Source: Hirschia maritima DSM 19733
Lineage (GTDB): Bacteria; Pseudomonadota; Alphaproteobacteria; Caulobacterales; Hyphomonadaceae
NCBI RefSeq assembly: GCF_000378345.1
Contig: NZ_KB899548.1
Location: forward strand, 1-64,000
Reading direction: 5' to 3'
Length of the DNA: 64,000 nt
Part shown: one piece after another, positions 25,955 through 36,029 of the stretch
Layout of the letters: each line of letters starts with the position of its first letter
Numbering within the stretch: position 1 is the stretch's first letter
Notes under the pieces: generated by a model
Database searches by the model: none
Told to the model about the DNA's origin: nothing
What the model saw: the letters and a program-made list of their open reading frames with translations, nothing else
Program-made: the position numbers and the translations under genes

Positions 25955-26887
25955 ATGAGCCTTAGACTTGTGTTTATGGGGTCTCCAGATTTCTCTGTGC
26001 CGTGCCTGAAAGCATTGGTTGATGCTGGGCATGAAGTGGTGTGTGTGTATTCACAACCTCCGCGCCGTGCAGGGCGAGGAAAAACTGAACGAAATACACC
26101 CGTGCATGATGCTGCTTTAGAGTTGGGCATTGAAGTTCGCACACCTAAATCGGTAAAATCAGAAGACGAGCTAGCGGCATTTGCGGCATTGGAAGCAGAT
26201 TTGGCTGTTGTGGTGGCTTATGGGCTGATCTTGCCACAAGCCTTGCTCGATGCGCCTCGTTTGGGGTGTATCAACGCGCATGCTAGCTTGCTGCCTAGAT
26301 GGCGCGGCGCAGCACCTATCCAGCGGGCTATTATGGCAGGTGATGAGGTGACAGGTGTTGAAATTATGCAAATGGAGGCGGGGCTTGATACAGGACCAGT
26401 AATGGCGTCGGTATCTGTGGAAATCCTACCTGAGACAACTGCAGGTCAATTGCATGATGAATTGTGTGAAGCCGGAGCCAAATTGCTTGTAGATGCGGTT
26501 GGGCAATTGGAAGATGGCGAAGCAGAGTTTGTAGCGCAGTCAGAAGAGGGAATAGAATACGCTCACAAGCTGACCAATGAAGAGACACGTATAGATTGGT
26601 CTAAGTCAGCAAGAGAGGTGCGACAGCACATTCACGGATTATCACCATTTCCAGGTGCTTGGTTTGAGATGGAAAGCGCGAAAGGCCCGGTGCGCGTGAA
26701 GGTGTTGGAGGTGACTGAAAGTTTGGGGGATGGTCCAGTGGGCCAAGTGTTGGATGATAATCTGAAAATAGCTTGCGGCGATGGGGCTATCCGTATCAAA
26801 CGTCTCCAACGTGCGGGAAAACCGGCAATGAATTCCGAAGACTTTCTACGCGGCAATGATGTTTCAGAGGGGGTAATCCTAGCGTGA
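25955..26887 (+). CDS. fmt: Methionyl-tRNA formyltransferase
   Basis: A 310-residue enzyme that formylates initiator Met-tRNA, the partner step to def just upstream. The N-terminal formyltransferase domain contains [37 protein letters not shown] (catalytic Asn/His region) and GLDTGPVM; the C-terminal tRNA-binding domain follows residue 210 ([18 protein letters not shown]). Length and motifs fit Fmt. GGGG lies about 10 bases before the ATG. Confidence 0.97.
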   Translation: MSLRLVFMGSPDFSVPCLKALVDAGHEVVCVYSQPPRRAGRGKTERNTPVHDAALELGIEVRTPKSVKSEDELAAFAALEADLAVVVAYGLILPQALLDAPRLGCINAHASLLPRWRGAAPIQRAIMAGDEVTGVEIMQMEAGLDTGPVMASVSVEILPETTAGQLHDELCEAGAKLLVDAVGQLEDGEAEFVAQSEEGIEYAHKLTNEETRIDWSKSAREVRQHIHGLSPFPGAWFEMESAKGPVRVKVLEVTESLGDGPVGQVLDDNLKIACGDGAIRIKRLQRAGKPAMNSEDFLRGNDVSEGVILA

Positions 26888-26893
26888 GAAGCC

Positions 26894-27634
26894 ATGCCAC
26901 GATATAAGCTTACAATCGAATATGATGGTTCACCCTATGTCGGATGGCAGCGGCAGAAAGAGCATTTGTCTGTTCAGCAGGTGCTTGAAGAAGCCATCCC
27001 CAAGTTTGCTGGCGAAACCGTCAATGTGTATGGAGCTGGACGCACTGATGCTGGCGTACATGCGTTGGGGCAGGTGGCGCATATTGATCTGACAAAAGAT
27101 TTCACCACGGACAAAGTGCGCGATGCGATGAATCATTTCATGAAGGATGAACCTGTTTCAATCCTTCAAGCTGAATTGGTCGATGAAGAATTCCATGCGC
27201 GTTTTAAGGCGCACGCTCGCCATTATATTTACCGCATTGTAGATCGTCGCGCTGATCTGACATTTGATCGCAAACTTGCGTGGAAGGCCATGTCTCTAGT
27301 TGATGCCTCAGCGATGCATGAAGCGGCTCAGTGTCTCGTTGGGAAGCATGATTTTTCAACATTTCGGGATGTGCAATGTCAGGCTGATAGTCCGGTAAAA
27401 ACACTCACTAGCATTGATGTTGTAAGAGAAGGTGATGAGATAGAAATCTTTGTTTCCGCGCCATCATTTTTACACAGACAAGTTCGGTCTATCGTTGGCT
27501 CTTTAATGGAAGTCGGACGGGGTAAAAAGCCAGTTTCCTGGATGAAGGATATCCTCGAAGCAGCGGACCGTTCAAAATGCGGAACGGTCGCGCCACCAGA
27601 TGGTTTATACCTCAGTCAGGTAGATTATCCTTAG
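26894..27634 (+). CDS. truA: tRNA pseudouridine(38-40) synthase
   Basis: A 246-residue TruA that modifies U38-U40 in the tRNA anticodon stem-loop. The catalytic Asp is in [14 protein letters not shown] (about residue 52). [12 protein letters not shown] at the start and [20 protein letters not shown] near the C-terminus are also typical. It begins 6 bases after the fmt stop, indicating cotranscription, and its last 4 bases overlap the end of the convergent secreted protein gene. Confidence 0.97.
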   Translation: MPRYKLTIEYDGSPYVGWQRQKEHLSVQQVLEEAIPKFAGETVNVYGAGRTDAGVHALGQVAHIDLTKDFTTDKVRDAMNHFMKDEPVSILQAELVDEEFHARFKAHARHYIYRIVDRRADLTFDRKLAWKAMSLVDASAMHEAAQCLVGKHDFSTFRDVQCQADSPVKTLTSIDVVREGDEIEIFVSAPSFLHRQVRSIVGSLMEVGRGKKPVSWMKDILEAADRSKCGTVAPPDGLYLSQVDYP

Positions 27635-28791
27635 TTTTGTAAGGGCAGGTGAATGTCTTCAAGGTTATCAAATTCTGCGCTGAGCCCCCAGCCGTTTGCG
27701 CGCTCTTCTAGTTCAAAGACAATTTCATTCTTTCCTTTTGTTAAAGGTAGAAAGATAGATTGAGCTTTTGCATTGAAGTCACCTCTGAATAGTGGGCCTT
27801 TGGCACGGAAACTATTATTTCCTTTAAATAGCGGCTCGCCATTGAGGTGGATTGTGACTTGGTCAGAAAAGTCAAAATTCAATTGTTTGGTGATGGTTTT
27901 CTCGGCTTTTACAGGTATTTTGATCAAGACTTTATCATCACTATTGCCCTCAAAATCTCCACCTCTAGCCTTAGGTGCATAGCGGGATACATACAATAAT
28001 CCATCATCCAGATTTGATTGAACAATAGACCAGTCTGGTTTTACACCATCTTCGCCATTGAAATTAAAGTGGTTATCCGCGGTGATGGACTGAGAAATTT
28101 TCCATTTTTGAATTTGCGTTTTTGGTAATGGTGTTGTTGTTGTCTCAAGACTTAGATTAGTTTGGGTACTATAGCGGAAATTGCTGTAATGGCCTTTAAA
28201 TAAGGCCCATATTCCAATGTGACCGGATTGAAATTTATTATTTTTGAGTGTGGGAATATTCAGTGGTTTCGTTTCCTTGCCCGTGATGATGCTTGCGCGG
28301 GCCTGAGTTTCTGTGAATTCCACTCTCAACGTGAACCATTCATTTTGTGGCCAAGCATTTGCGGTTTGTGCATTTGCAAGCATTTGCCAATTGGATTCAC
28401 CATTGAAGTGCGGTGTGTATTGCATGGCATCAGGACTGTTTGCTTTGTGCATGCGAACATAAACCGATTCATTGAAAGGAAGGTTGTATGGTTCAACGCT
28501 TTCATTTGCGTGGAACAATACTCCTGCAAAATGTCGTGGTGAGGAACGGATAATATCCACTTCAATTGTTCCGCGGGAAAGTTCGAGATCTTTCACGATA
28601 GCAGGGCGGGATAATGTGAAAGCTTCGCGTCCGGCAATGGTTGTCGTTTCCCATTCTTGTCCCGCATGCAACTCCCAATATTCTGGTGAAGCTGGTACGG
28701 AGGTAAAGTCATCAGCGTTTGCAATTGCTAGCCCAAACGTAGGGATGAAAAACAAAAGTAGATGAAGAAATTTTTTTGCTGAGAATGTCAT
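27631..28791 (-). CDS. Secreted concanavalin-like (DUF1080/LamG-type) protein
   Basis: A 386-residue exported protein. The signal peptide is [26 protein letters not shown]. The first domain (about residues 30-210) looks like a jelly-roll of the DUF1080/LamG kind, with [28 protein letters not shown] and [19 protein letters not shown] second beta-rich domain follows (about residues 230-385) with [27 protein letters not shown], like a carbohydrate-binding or accessory fold. Function is unknown; sugar binding is the obvious guess. Domain assignment was made by eye. Confidence 0.75.
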   Translation of the reverse strand: MTFSAKKFLHLLLFFIPTFGLAIANADDFTSVPASPEYWELHAGQEWETTTIAGREAFTLSRPAIVKDLELSRGTIEVDIIRSSPRHFAGVLFHANESVEPYNLPFNESVYVRMHKANSPDAMQYTPHFNGESNWQMLANAQTANAWPQNEWFTLRVEFTETQARASIITGKETKPLNIPTLKNNKFQSGHIGIWALFKGHYSNFRYSTQTNLSLETTTTPLPKTQIQKWKISQSITADNHFNFNGEDGVKPDWSIVQSNLDDGLLYVSRYAPKARGGDFEGNSDDKVLIKIPVKAEKTITKQLNFDFSDQVTIHLNGEPLFKGNNSFRAKGPLFRGDFNAKAQSIFLPLTKGKNEIVFELEERANGWGLSAEFDNLEDIHLPLQN

Positions 28792-28894
28792 TGAAAATCC
28801 ACTTGAATTGAAATCAAAGTTTCAAGCTAAGGAGGAGCGATGGCAGAAGCAATCAGCAGGGATTTCACAAAAACGAGAGCATTGTGACAATCCA

Positions 28895-28928
28895 ATAAAA
28901 AAGCGCGCAAACTTATATTGCGCGCTTT
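28895..28928 (-). terminator. Terminator after dapD
   Basis: A 10-bp perfect stem, AAGCGCGCAA (28901-28910) with TTGCGCGCTT (28919-28928), followed on the minus strand by TTTTAT. It ends the long minus-strand operon. Confidence 0.85.
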
Positions 28929-28957
28929 GAATGTTTTTGCCAGCTGGACTGGCTGAG

Positions 28958-29791
28958 CTAGTCTCTCAGCAGCTCGTTTACGCCAGTTTTAGAACGTGTT
29001 TTAGCATCCACTGTTTTCACAATAACAACACATGCCAATGATGGACCACCATTTGTCGAAGGCATAGCGCCTGGAACTACAACTGAATAAGGTGGCACTT
29101 CACCATAAGTGAATTCACCTGTTGCGCGGTTCACGATCTTTGTTGATTGAGAGATAAAGGTTCCCATGGCCAAGACTGAACCTTCGCGCACGATAACACC
29201 TTCAGCTACTTCAGCGCGGGCACCGATGAAACAATTGTCTTCGATAATGACAGGGCTAGCTTGAAGTGGCTCCAATACGCCGCCAATGCCTGCTCCGCCA
29301 GAGATGTGAACATTCTTACCAATTTGTGCGCATGATCCTACGGTCGCCCATGTGTCGACCATTGTACCTTCATCTACATAAGCACCGATGTTGATGAAGG
29401 AAGGCATTAGCACAGTGTTTTTGGCGACATACGATCCGCGGCGCACTGTACAGTTAGGAACTGCGCGGAAGCCCGCTTCTTTAAATTCTGCTTCGCCCCA
29501 ACCATCAAATTTGGAAGGCACTTTGTCATACCAAGTTGCTTCGCCTGGACCGCCTTTTATGATTTCATTTGGATTTAGACGGAAAGACAGAAGAACAGCT
29601 TTCTTTACCCATTCATTGACCTTCCAACCATCATTTCCGTCTGGCTCAGCTGCACGCAAAACACCTTGGTCTGTTAGTAACAGCGCCTGAGTGACTGCCT
29701 CGCGAACATCGCCTGTGGTGTCAGTTGAAATTGTATCGCGCGCATCCCAAGCAGCATTGATTGCGGATTCTAGGGCTGAAATATCAGTCAT
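28958..29791 (-). CDS. dapD: 2,3,4,5-tetrahydropyridine-2,6-dicarboxylate N-succinyltransferase
   Basis: A 277-residue lysine/diaminopimelate biosynthesis enzyme that succinylates tetrahydrodipicolinate. It has the left-handed beta-helix hexapeptide pattern in [45 protein letters not shown] and the DapD-specific VPSKFDGW and RRGSYVAKN segments. C-terminal VVPGAMPS and [27 protein letters not shown] match the family end. It is the last gene of the rpmH to dapD series, which is common in alphaproteobacteria. Confidence 0.97.
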   Translation of the reverse strand: MTDISALESAINAAWDARDTISTDTTGDVREAVTQALLLTDQGVLRAAEPDGNDGWKVNEWVKKAVLLSFRLNPNEIIKGGPGEATWYDKVPSKFDGWGEAEFKEAGFRAVPNCTVRRGSYVAKNTVLMPSFINIGAYVDEGTMVDTWATVGSCAQIGKNVHISGGAGIGGVLEPLQASPVIIEDNCFIGARAEVAEGVIVREGSVLAMGTFISQSTKIVNRATGEFTYGEVPPYSVVVPGAMPSTNGGPSLACVVIVKTVDAKTRSKTGVNELLRD

Positions 29792-29845
29792 GGGGTCGGA
29801 CTTTCATTCTAAATTCAAATTGTATTGATGCAGGAGTTAGCTTGC

Positions 29846-30580
29846 CTAAGCTTTTGGTGCAATCTCTTTTGCAACATCTTCTAAAAAGCTGGGTAAATCA
29901 TCTGTGGTGTGATGAACATGATCGGGCTTTTCGTCGTCTGCGTGAGCAGGGCGTACCCCTTCTGGTTCATGGCTCCAGTCTTTGTCCGAAGTCACAAGCA
30001 CAGTTCTAAATCCCAGCTGATGGGCTGGGATGAGGTTTTTGGACAAATCTTCGAACATGGCTGATTTGTTGGGATCAACCCCTGTTAGTGAGATGAATTT
30101 TTCAAATGCTCCATCTTCGTGCTTGGGAAGAAAATCAGATTTGGCGATGCAGATCATGTCTTCGAATAAGTGATCCAATCCCATGTATTTTGTAACTTTT
30201 TCAGCGTGGCAGGTGGAGCCATTTGTGTAGATGTATTTTTTGCCGGGCAGAGCAGATAATTGCGATTTTAGATCCGGTGCAGCATTAAGTGGGCTGTGAT
30301 CAATATCGTGTACAAATCCCATGAACACATGTGGATCTAGATTGTGTTCGATCATCATCCCGCGGAGCGTTGTCCCGTAGCGTTTGTAGTAGTCTTTTTG
30401 AACAATGCGAGCCTGATCGTGTGGTAGGTTCAGTTCTTTCTGCACGAAAGCCGTCATCCGTTGATCTATCTCTGCAAATAAGTCGCATGCTGCTGGATAT
30501 AAGGTGTTATCCAGATCAAACACCCAGTTATCTACATTGCTAAAACTCGTGGACAATACAGGTGCAACGAATTTGCTCAT
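29846..30580 (-). CDS. HAD-family pyrimidine 5'-nucleotidase (Sdt1-like)
   Basis: A 244-residue HAD hydrolase. Motif I is FDLDNTLYP (about residues 20-28), motif II is IYTNGS and motif III/IV lies in KSAMFEDLSKNLIPAHQLG. The YYKRYGTTLRGMM cap helix is characteristic of the Sdt1-type pyrimidine 5'-nucleotidases found between argB and dapD in alphaproteobacteria. Substrate is inferred from family. The last 25 residues form an acidic, His-rich tail. Confidence 0.9.
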   Translation of the reverse strand: MSKFVAPVLSTSFSNVDNWVFDLDNTLYPAACDLFAEIDQRMTAFVQKELNLPHDQARIVQKDYYKRYGTTLRGMMIEHNLDPHVFMGFVHDIDHSPLNAAPDLKSQLSALPGKKYIYTNGSTCHAEKVTKYMGLDHLFEDMICIAKSDFLPKHEDGAFEKFISLTGVDPNKSAMFEDLSKNLIPAHQLGFRTVLVTSDKDWSHEPEGVRPAHADDEKPDHVHHTTDDLPSFLEDVAKEIAPKA

Positions 30581-30582
30581 CT

Positions 30583-31641
30583 CTAATAAACCTCGGTCGG
30601 TTCCTCATTGAAATCACGATCAAAGAATTCGTAGATTAATCGGCCATCTACAGGAGATTTTGTGATTAGGAAGTCAGCCTCTTTGTAAGCGCGTACTTCA
30701 CAACCTTCACGTCCCACAACTGCAAACTTTGAACGTGCAATACAGAAGATATGTTCTGCATCTAGTAAATGGCGTGTGCCTTCTTCTGTTTCAAGCTCAG
30801 CATAAACATAGTGAGCTGTTGGGATTAGGCTTTCATCAATCGTTCGGGCGCATGCATCTGAATCCAATGACCACCATCCGCGGCTTTCCCAACCATTTCC
30901 TCTACGCCGGCCAATGGCTGTCCACATTTTATGAGGTGTACGATTGCATATCGTCATACCAACTTCGCGCGATCGATTGCTGGCGACCTCTTCCAAAATA
31001 TCGATGAGTGTTGCATCTGCAGTGTCAGAGGAGAGGTTGTTGGCCTTAAGAAAAGCGGCAATTGCACCACGCGTCCGGCGTCCGACATAACCATCAATAG
31101 ATGTATTTGCGACACCGGCATCTTTAAGAAGCCTTTGTAGTCCAGCACTTTCAGAACGTTTGGTTCCATATGGCTCGGTTTCAGTCAGGCGTGTTGTCCA
31201 ATTGTTGCGGTTTTCAATTTTGACAGCGCGAAATTTTCGTTCTTCTAATCCCATAGCAGAACACGATGGGGGATTTTCAACGGCAAAAGATCCCGTTGTG
31301 TCTATACACAATGGAATTTCTCCGCCCCAATTACGTTGCCCACCATGATGGGCTGTAGAAGAGCGTGCCATGACATAGTGAATGCCCTCACGAAGGGGAG
31401 CGCTGACGGCGCTACGACATTCGCCGGGACGAAGCCGCGTCCAGCCTTCAACAATCACCCCTGTAGATCCTTCAGGGCGTCCTGTTGCAGCTTCTAATAC
31501 AAAGCTAGTTTCGTTGCACAAGCGCCAACCATTGGCAGTTTGAGCCTGAGCAGCTGGTGGAAGCAAGTTAGCAAGGCATGCAATGGCAAGTGCAGCTAAG
31601 GCTGTTTTGATGTGATCAAGAGATAAGTGTTCCGGCACCAT
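30583..31641 (-). CDS. Exported protein with two DUF1036 domains and a peptidoglycan-binding-like domain
   Basis: A 352-residue exported protein with signal peptide ending PPAAQAQ (about residue 34). The first DUF1036 domain (about residues 37-150) has [25 protein letters not shown] and [14 protein letters not shown] short peptidoglycan-binding-like domain lies at about residues 165-215 ([31 protein letters not shown]). A second DUF1036 domain (about residues 225-330) has [26 protein letters not shown] and [13 protein letters not shown]. Its start overlaps the argB end by 26 bases. No known function. Confidence 0.82.
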   Translation of the reverse strand: MVPEHLSLDHIKTALAALAIACLANLLPPAAQAQTANGWRLCNETSFVLEAATGRPEGSTGVIVEGWTRLRPGECRSAVSAPLREGIHYVMARSSTAHHGGQRNWGGEIPLCIDTTGSFAVENPPSCSAMGLEERKFRAVKIENRNNWTTRLTETEPYGTKRSESAGLQRLLKDAGVANTSIDGYVGRRTRGAIAAFLKANNLSSDTADATLIDILEEVASNRSREVGMTICNRTPHKMWTAIGRRRGNGWESRGWWSLDSDACARTIDESLIPTAHYVYAELETEEGTRHLLDAEHIFCIARSKFAVVGREGCEVRAYKEADFLITKSPVDGRLIYEFFDRDFNEEPTEVY

Positions 31642-32518
31642 GATCAGTGAACAACTCCGTTAAAAGCGCATGGGGTGTACGACCATCTAGAATAACTGAC
31701 GCCTTAACGCCATTCTTTACTGCAGTTAGAGCAGTTTCGATTTTTGGAATCATACCGCCGCTAATTGCTCCAGTAGAGATGAGCTTACTTGTGGTGTCTT
31801 GGTCAAGCTCTCTGATGAGTTCTTTCTTCTCATCTAACACACCTTTAACATCAGTCAGAAGTAAAAGGCGTTCTGCTTTTAACGCGCCAGCAATCGCGCC
31901 GGCAGCTGTATCAGCATTAATATTATAGCTTTCACCCTCATTGCCAAAACCAACAGGGGCAACAACCGGTATGAAATCTTCTGATTGGGCGGCGAGTGTT
32001 TCCAAAATAGTTGGGTCTATTTTTTTAGGTTCGCCTACAAAACCCAAGTCGAGAACTTTCTCGATATTGGAGTCTGGGTCTTTTTTTATTTTTTTTGCTT
32101 TTTCAGCATAAATTAAATTTGAATCTGCGCCAGACAAACCAACTGCGTTTCCGCCCGCCATGTTAATCGCGCGGACGATCGTTTTGTTGATTGAGCCGGA
32201 TAGAACCATTTCAACTATTTCCATCGTTGCGGCATCAGTAACGCGAAGTCCATCTTCAAATTTGCTGGTCACGTTCAAGCGTTTGAGAGCATCACCAATT
32301 TGTGGTCCTCCACCATGCACGATGACTGGATTAACACCCATTTGTTTCAGTAAAACAACATCACGCGCAAAGCCTTTTGCCAACGAAATGTCAGCCATGG
32401 CATGACCGCCATATTTGATAACTATCGTTTTTTTGTCATAGCGTTGAATAAACGGAAGGGCTTCAGCCAGCGTATTGACTGTTGGAAGTCCAGAGGATTG
32501 GGATGTGTCTTTAGTCAT
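31616..32518 (-). CDS. argB: Acetylglutamate kinase
   Basis: A 300-residue amino-acid kinase for the second step of arginine synthesis. Motifs include VIKYGGHAM (about residues 33-41), [16 protein letters not shown] with the Gly-rich substrate loop, and the C-terminal [28 protein letters not shown]. The length fits ArgB. It lies 107 bases downstream of engB in the same direction. Confidence 0.97.
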   Translation of the reverse strand: MTKDTSQSSGLPTVNTLAEALPFIQRYDKKTIVIKYGGHAMADISLAKGFARDVVLLKQMGVNPVIVHGGGPQIGDALKRLNVTSKFEDGLRVTDAATMEIVEMVLSGSINKTIVRAINMAGGNAVGLSGADSNLIYAEKAKKIKKDPDSNIEKVLDLGFVGEPKKIDPTILETLAAQSEDFIPVVAPVGFGNEGESYNINADTAAGAIAGALKAERLLLLTDVKGVLDEKKELIRELDQDTTSKLISTGAISGGMIPKIETALTAVKNGVKASVILDGRTPHALLTELFTDHGAGTLIS

Positions 32519-32625
32519 AGCGTCATGTCTATCTGCTTTCGACAGAAATCAAAAGTTCAATTTGTCAAAAGAAGTGCAATGGTGCCCAGTTTTTTGATCA
32601 ATCTGAGCGGAAATAACTTAAATTA

Positions 32626-33267
32626 TTACAGCAAAGCGACGATTTCTGCTTTTAACTCTGGAAGTCCCAGTCCTTTTTCTGACGACGTCATCATGATACG
32701 TGGATGGGCTGCTGGGTTTTTCTTGATTGCCTCAACAGCACCTTCAATAACTTTGTCCAGTTCAGACTTTTTAAGTTTGTCTGCTTTGGTGAGCACTATT
32801 TGATAATTCATTGCTGCGCGGTCCAAAGTCTTCATGATACCGCGGTCGACATCACCTACACCACGTCTGCTATCAACCAGAAGAAATACGCGTTGCAAAT
32901 TGGTGCGCCCACGCAGATAGTTGTTTGTGAATGCGGTCCATTTTTCAACGACAGCTTTGGGAGCCTTGGCATAACCATAACCCGGTAAATCAACCACATA
33001 CATTGCTTCAAGGATTGTAAAAAAGTTGATCTCTTGTGTGCGACCAGGTTGAGCAGACGCACGAGCCAATTGCTTGCGGTTAAATAGGGCGTTGATCAGG
33101 GAGGATTTGCCCACATTCGATCGACCTGCGAAAGCAATCTCGGGTCTATCCGCAGGTGGAAGACCTTTCATGTTTACGACACCTTTGACGAAATTAACTT
33201 CAGACGCAAAAAGCTTGCGACCATCTTCAATTTGCAATGCTGGATATTCGTATTCGTCGCTAGTCAT
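32626..33267 (-). CDS. engB: Ribosome-biogenesis GTPase EngB (YsxC/YihA)
   Basis: A 213-residue GTPase needed for assembly of the 50S subunit. G1 is GRSNVGKSSLIN (about residues 48-59), G3 is DLPGYGYAK, G4 is TKADKL and the G5 region is MMTSSEKGLG. RPEIAFAGRSNVGKSS is the family hallmark. It follows yidC in the minus-strand series. Confidence 0.97.
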   Translation of the reverse strand: MTSDEYEYPALQIEDGRKLFASEVNFVKGVVNMKGLPPADRPEIAFAGRSNVGKSSLINALFNRKQLARASAQPGRTQEINFFTILEAMYVVDLPGYGYAKAPKAVVEKWTAFTNNYLRGRTNLQRVFLLVDSRRGVGDVDRGIMKTLDRAAMNYQIVLTKADKLKKSELDKVIEGAVEAIKKNPAAHPRIMMTSSEKGLGLPELKAEIVALL

Positions 33268-33299
33268 TGTTGGCTCGGATAAAATAGTTTGAAAATAGA

Positions 33300-33323
33300 G
33301 AACGGGGCGCTTAGGCCCCGTTC
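33300..33323 (-). terminator. Hairpin between yidC and engB, possible attenuator
   Basis: A perfect 9-bp stem, GAACGGGGC with GCCCCGTTC, around a 6-base loop. On the minus strand it is followed by a mixed CTCTATTTT, a weak T-tract, so it may only partly terminate transcription between yidC and engB. Confidence 0.6.
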
Positions 33324-33349
33324 AATGTGTATTGTTTTTACTGTTTCGT

Positions 33350-35146
33350 CTATTCGGCTGGTTTGGCACCTTTGCCAAACCTTGCTTTCAAGAATTTATC
33401 GAATTGAGTTTCGACACCATTCTTGCGCATAATGTAATATTGTTGCGCAATGGATAGGATGTTTGACCATGTCCAGTAGACAACCAATCCAGCGGCAAAC
33501 CCTGCAAAGATGAAGGTAAAGACGATCGGTAGGAATTGCATCATCATGCGTTGAGTTGGATCAGGTGGTGGCGGGTTGAGGCTTTGAAGCGCCCACATCG
33601 TTACACCATACATGATTGGCAAAATACCGATTGATAGCATTCCGATTAATGGAATTGCACTTGGATCAAATGGTAACAGCCCAAATAGATTCATGAATGA
33701 AGTAGGGTCCGGCGCGGAAAGGTCTTTGATCCAACCGAAGAATGGTTCGTGGCGCATTTCCAATGTTACAAACAGAGTTTTATACAATCCGTAGAAAACA
33801 AACATTTGAGGGATTAGCGGTAAACATCCTGAGAAGGGGTTAGCCTTCTCACGTTTATAAAGCTCCATGGTTTCCTGTTGGATTTTCATCCGGTCGTCGC
33901 CATACTTCTTTTTAATCTCTTCCATTTGCGGCATTAGCTTACGCATCTTAGCCATGGAAGCATAAGCTTTGTTCTGGATGGGGAAGAAAGCCAGTTTTAC
34001 GATCACAGTAAGGGCAAGGATCGCCAAACCAAAATTCCCAAACCAGCCGTTAAATATGTTCAAGAACCAGAAGAATGGTTTTGTGAAGAACCAGAAATTC
34101 CCCCAATCAACTGCATCTGTGAAACGAGGAATAGCTTCCTGACCGGTCTCACCTTTTTGATAAGCGTCCAATACTGCAACACGTTTTGCTCCGGCAAAAA
34201 TGCGTTGCGCATATGATATTGTTTGGCCGGGTGCAATTATGCGGTCCATACCTTCGATGGAAGCAACATATGTTGGACGCAGTCCTTCCATTACCACACG
34301 CGCTTGCACCGCAATGTTTTCAGATTGAGCAGGTACAAAAGCTGTCATCCAGTATTTCTGGGTTAGGCCGATCCATCCACCTTGAGAGGTAAAGGAAAGG
34401 TCTTTTCCTTTATCTAGGTTTTTATACTTTTTCAGTTTCAATTTGTTGGTGGCCATTCCGATCGCACCTTCGTGCAATATGTAGAATGGTGACCAGTCAT
34501 CTGGCATTCCAAACTGGCGCATGATACCGAAAGGACGGATAGAAACTTCTTCAGTGCCTTTGTTCGTCACCGTATCAGTGTAGGTGAACATATAGTTGTC
34601 ATCGATTTCGATCTGACGCGAGAATGTCAGTTCATTTGTTTCATAGCTCAGTGTAATAGGTGAGCTAGGTGTCAGTGTAGAGCCAGCTGTTTGCGTCCAT
34701 TGTGTGCGAACGCTTGGAAGCTTGTCTGCATCACCACGCCAGCCCAATGCAGCATAGTATGCACCTTTCGAGCCTTCAGGTGAAAGAAGGTGAACTTCCT
34801 CTTCTTTTTCCAATGTTTCAAAGTGACGTTTCATTGAAAGGTCATCAATGCGTGCACCTTTCAGTGAGATTGAGCCATCCAAAGCTGGGGCATCAAAAGT
34901 GACGCGGCCACCACTAGAAGAACCTGAGATGATTTCTTTTCGGTCAACTGGCGCTGTATTAGTTGATGAACCTAAATCCGTTGCAGAAGGGGAGTTTGCC
35001 GCAGCAGACTTTTGCAATTCTTGGCGTGCTGCTTCTCGAGCTTCCTGTTGAGGTCCCCATACAAAGAACTGGGATATGGCCATCACAACTAGGATAAGGC
35101 CGATTCCGATCAGGAAACTTTTTTGGTCTTGTGGTTGTTGCTGCAT
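33350..35146 (-). CDS. yidC: Membrane protein insertase YidC
   Basis: A 598-residue insertase that integrates inner-membrane proteins. It has an N-terminal membrane helix (about residues 9-29), a large periplasmic beta domain (residues 60-350) and a five-helix C-terminal insertase core starting near FWFLNIFNGWFGNFGLAILALTV, with KAYASMAKMRKLMPQMEEIKKKYGDD (the coiled cytoplasmic helix) and NPFSGCLPLIPQMFVFYGLYKTL. The conserved positive residue of the hydrophilic groove lies in the NKAYASMAKMRKL area. It is downstream of rpmH and rnpA, the standard order. Confidence 0.97.
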   Translation of the reverse strand: MQQQPQDQKSFLIGIGLILVVMAISQFFVWGPQQEAREAARQELQKSAAANSPSATDLGSSTNTAPVDRKEIISGSSSGGRVTFDAPALDGSISLKGARIDDLSMKRHFETLEKEEEVHLLSPEGSKGAYYAALGWRGDADKLPSVRTQWTQTAGSTLTPSSPITLSYETNELTFSRQIEIDDNYMFTYTDTVTNKGTEEVSIRPFGIMRQFGMPDDWSPFYILHEGAIGMATNKLKLKKYKNLDKGKDLSFTSQGGWIGLTQKYWMTAFVPAQSENIAVQARVVMEGLRPTYVASIEGMDRIIAPGQTISYAQRIFAGAKRVAVLDAYQKGETGQEAIPRFTDAVDWGNFWFFTKPFFWFLNIFNGWFGNFGLAILALTVIVKLAFFPIQNKAYASMAKMRKLMPQMEEIKKKYGDDRMKIQQETMELYKREKANPFSGCLPLIPQMFVFYGLYKTLFVTLEMRHEPFFGWIKDLSAPDPTSFMNLFGLLPFDPSAIPLIGMLSIGILPIMYGVTMWALQSLNPPPPDPTQRMMMQFLPIVFTFIFAGFAAGLVVYWTWSNILSIAQQYYIMRKNGVETQFDKFLKARFGKGAKPAE

Positions 35147-35193
35147 GTTTGCGCGGTCTCTACTTTTACAAGCTCAGTCTGCCGTTTGATGTC

Positions 35194-35688
35194 TCAACGC
35201 TTTTTAGGACGATGATTACCAAAGCGGTTTGGTTTCGGGTCAGGTGGATCACCTGAAAGAATTTTCTGACGCAGGCTTAACAATGCACTTTCTACATCGT
35301 CAAGTAATCCGTCCCAATTGCGGGTCGCAGTGTCACGTCTTGCTATAAACACATAGTCGACATCGGCAAGAGCATGTTGACGCATAAATTGGTTGGAAGC
35401 TTCCCGCAAGCGACGTTTTGCGCGGTTTCTTGTGACTGCGCCGCCAATTTTTTTCGTCGCAGTGAAGCCGGCTCCGGCAGTTAGCTGTTTATCAGAAGGT
35501 GCAGCTGACTGTTGAGAGGAATCAGTTGGGGCTTGATTGTCGGAAAGTTGGTTGGGTCTCGGGCGGGCTTGAATTACGACAGAGCGTCGTTTTTCAGCAT
35601 ATCCCTTTGCCACAAACAAAAACGCGCGCCGAACACGCAAGCGCTCGACGCGGTCAATGTTAGTCTCGTTCAGCGTCGTAGACGCCAT
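35194..35688 (-). CDS. rnpA: Ribonuclease P protein component, with a low-complexity insert
   Basis: A 164-residue protein subunit of RNase P, which trims tRNA 5' leaders. The signature GGAVTRNRAKRRLREASNQF lies at about residues 83-102. Typical RnpA is 110-130 residues. Here about 30-35 extra residues rich in Gln, Ser, Asp, Pro and Ala (around residues 42-72) sit between the first strand (SVVIQARPR) and GFTATKKIGG, and the C-terminus (after residue 145) is basic and Pro-rich. Starts 5 bases after rpmH ends. Confidence 0.94.
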   Translation of the reverse strand: MASTTLNETNIDRVERLRVRRAFLFVAKGYAEKRRSVVIQARPRPNQLSDNQAPTDSSQQSAAPSDKQLTAGAGFTATKKIGGAVTRNRAKRRLREASNQFMRQHALADVDYVFIARRDTATRNWDGLLDDVESALLSLRQKILSGDPPDPKPNRFGNHRPKKR

Positions 35689-35693
35689 CGGAC

Positions 35694-35828
35694 TTAAGCC
35701 GATAGCTTCTTACGGCCTTTCGCGCGACGACGGGCCAGTACTTTCTGACCGTTAGCTGTTGCCATGCGCGAACGGAATCCGTGGCGACGTTTGCGAACGA
35801 GGTTGCTTGGTTGAAATGTACGTTTCAC
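35694..35828 (-). CDS. rpmH: 50S ribosomal protein L34
   Basis: A 44-residue ribosomal protein, too short for many gene finders. It reads [18 protein letters not shown] and ends in [16 protein letters not shown], the standard L34 form. The start codon is GTG (35828), which is common for this gene in alphaproteobacteria. It heads the rpmH-rnpA-yidC series. Confidence 0.97.
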   Translation of the reverse strand: MKRTFQPSNLVRKRRHGFRSRMATANGQKVLARRRAKGRKKLSA

Positions 35829-36029
35829 GGCTCACGCCCTCTAACAAAAATCTCTAATAAGAAGGAGCGGTAGCTATAGGCTCGGTGCGTATAAGTCAAG
35901 AGGTTTTTGCCAAAAGATTAAGCAAACCAATTTTCTCGTAAATTCCAGTGCTTTCTAATATTTACCTTACAATGTAGATAGTGCAAAAGAGAGGTCGCTT
36001 GGGGAAAAGTAAAGGAATGTTGGTCATTT

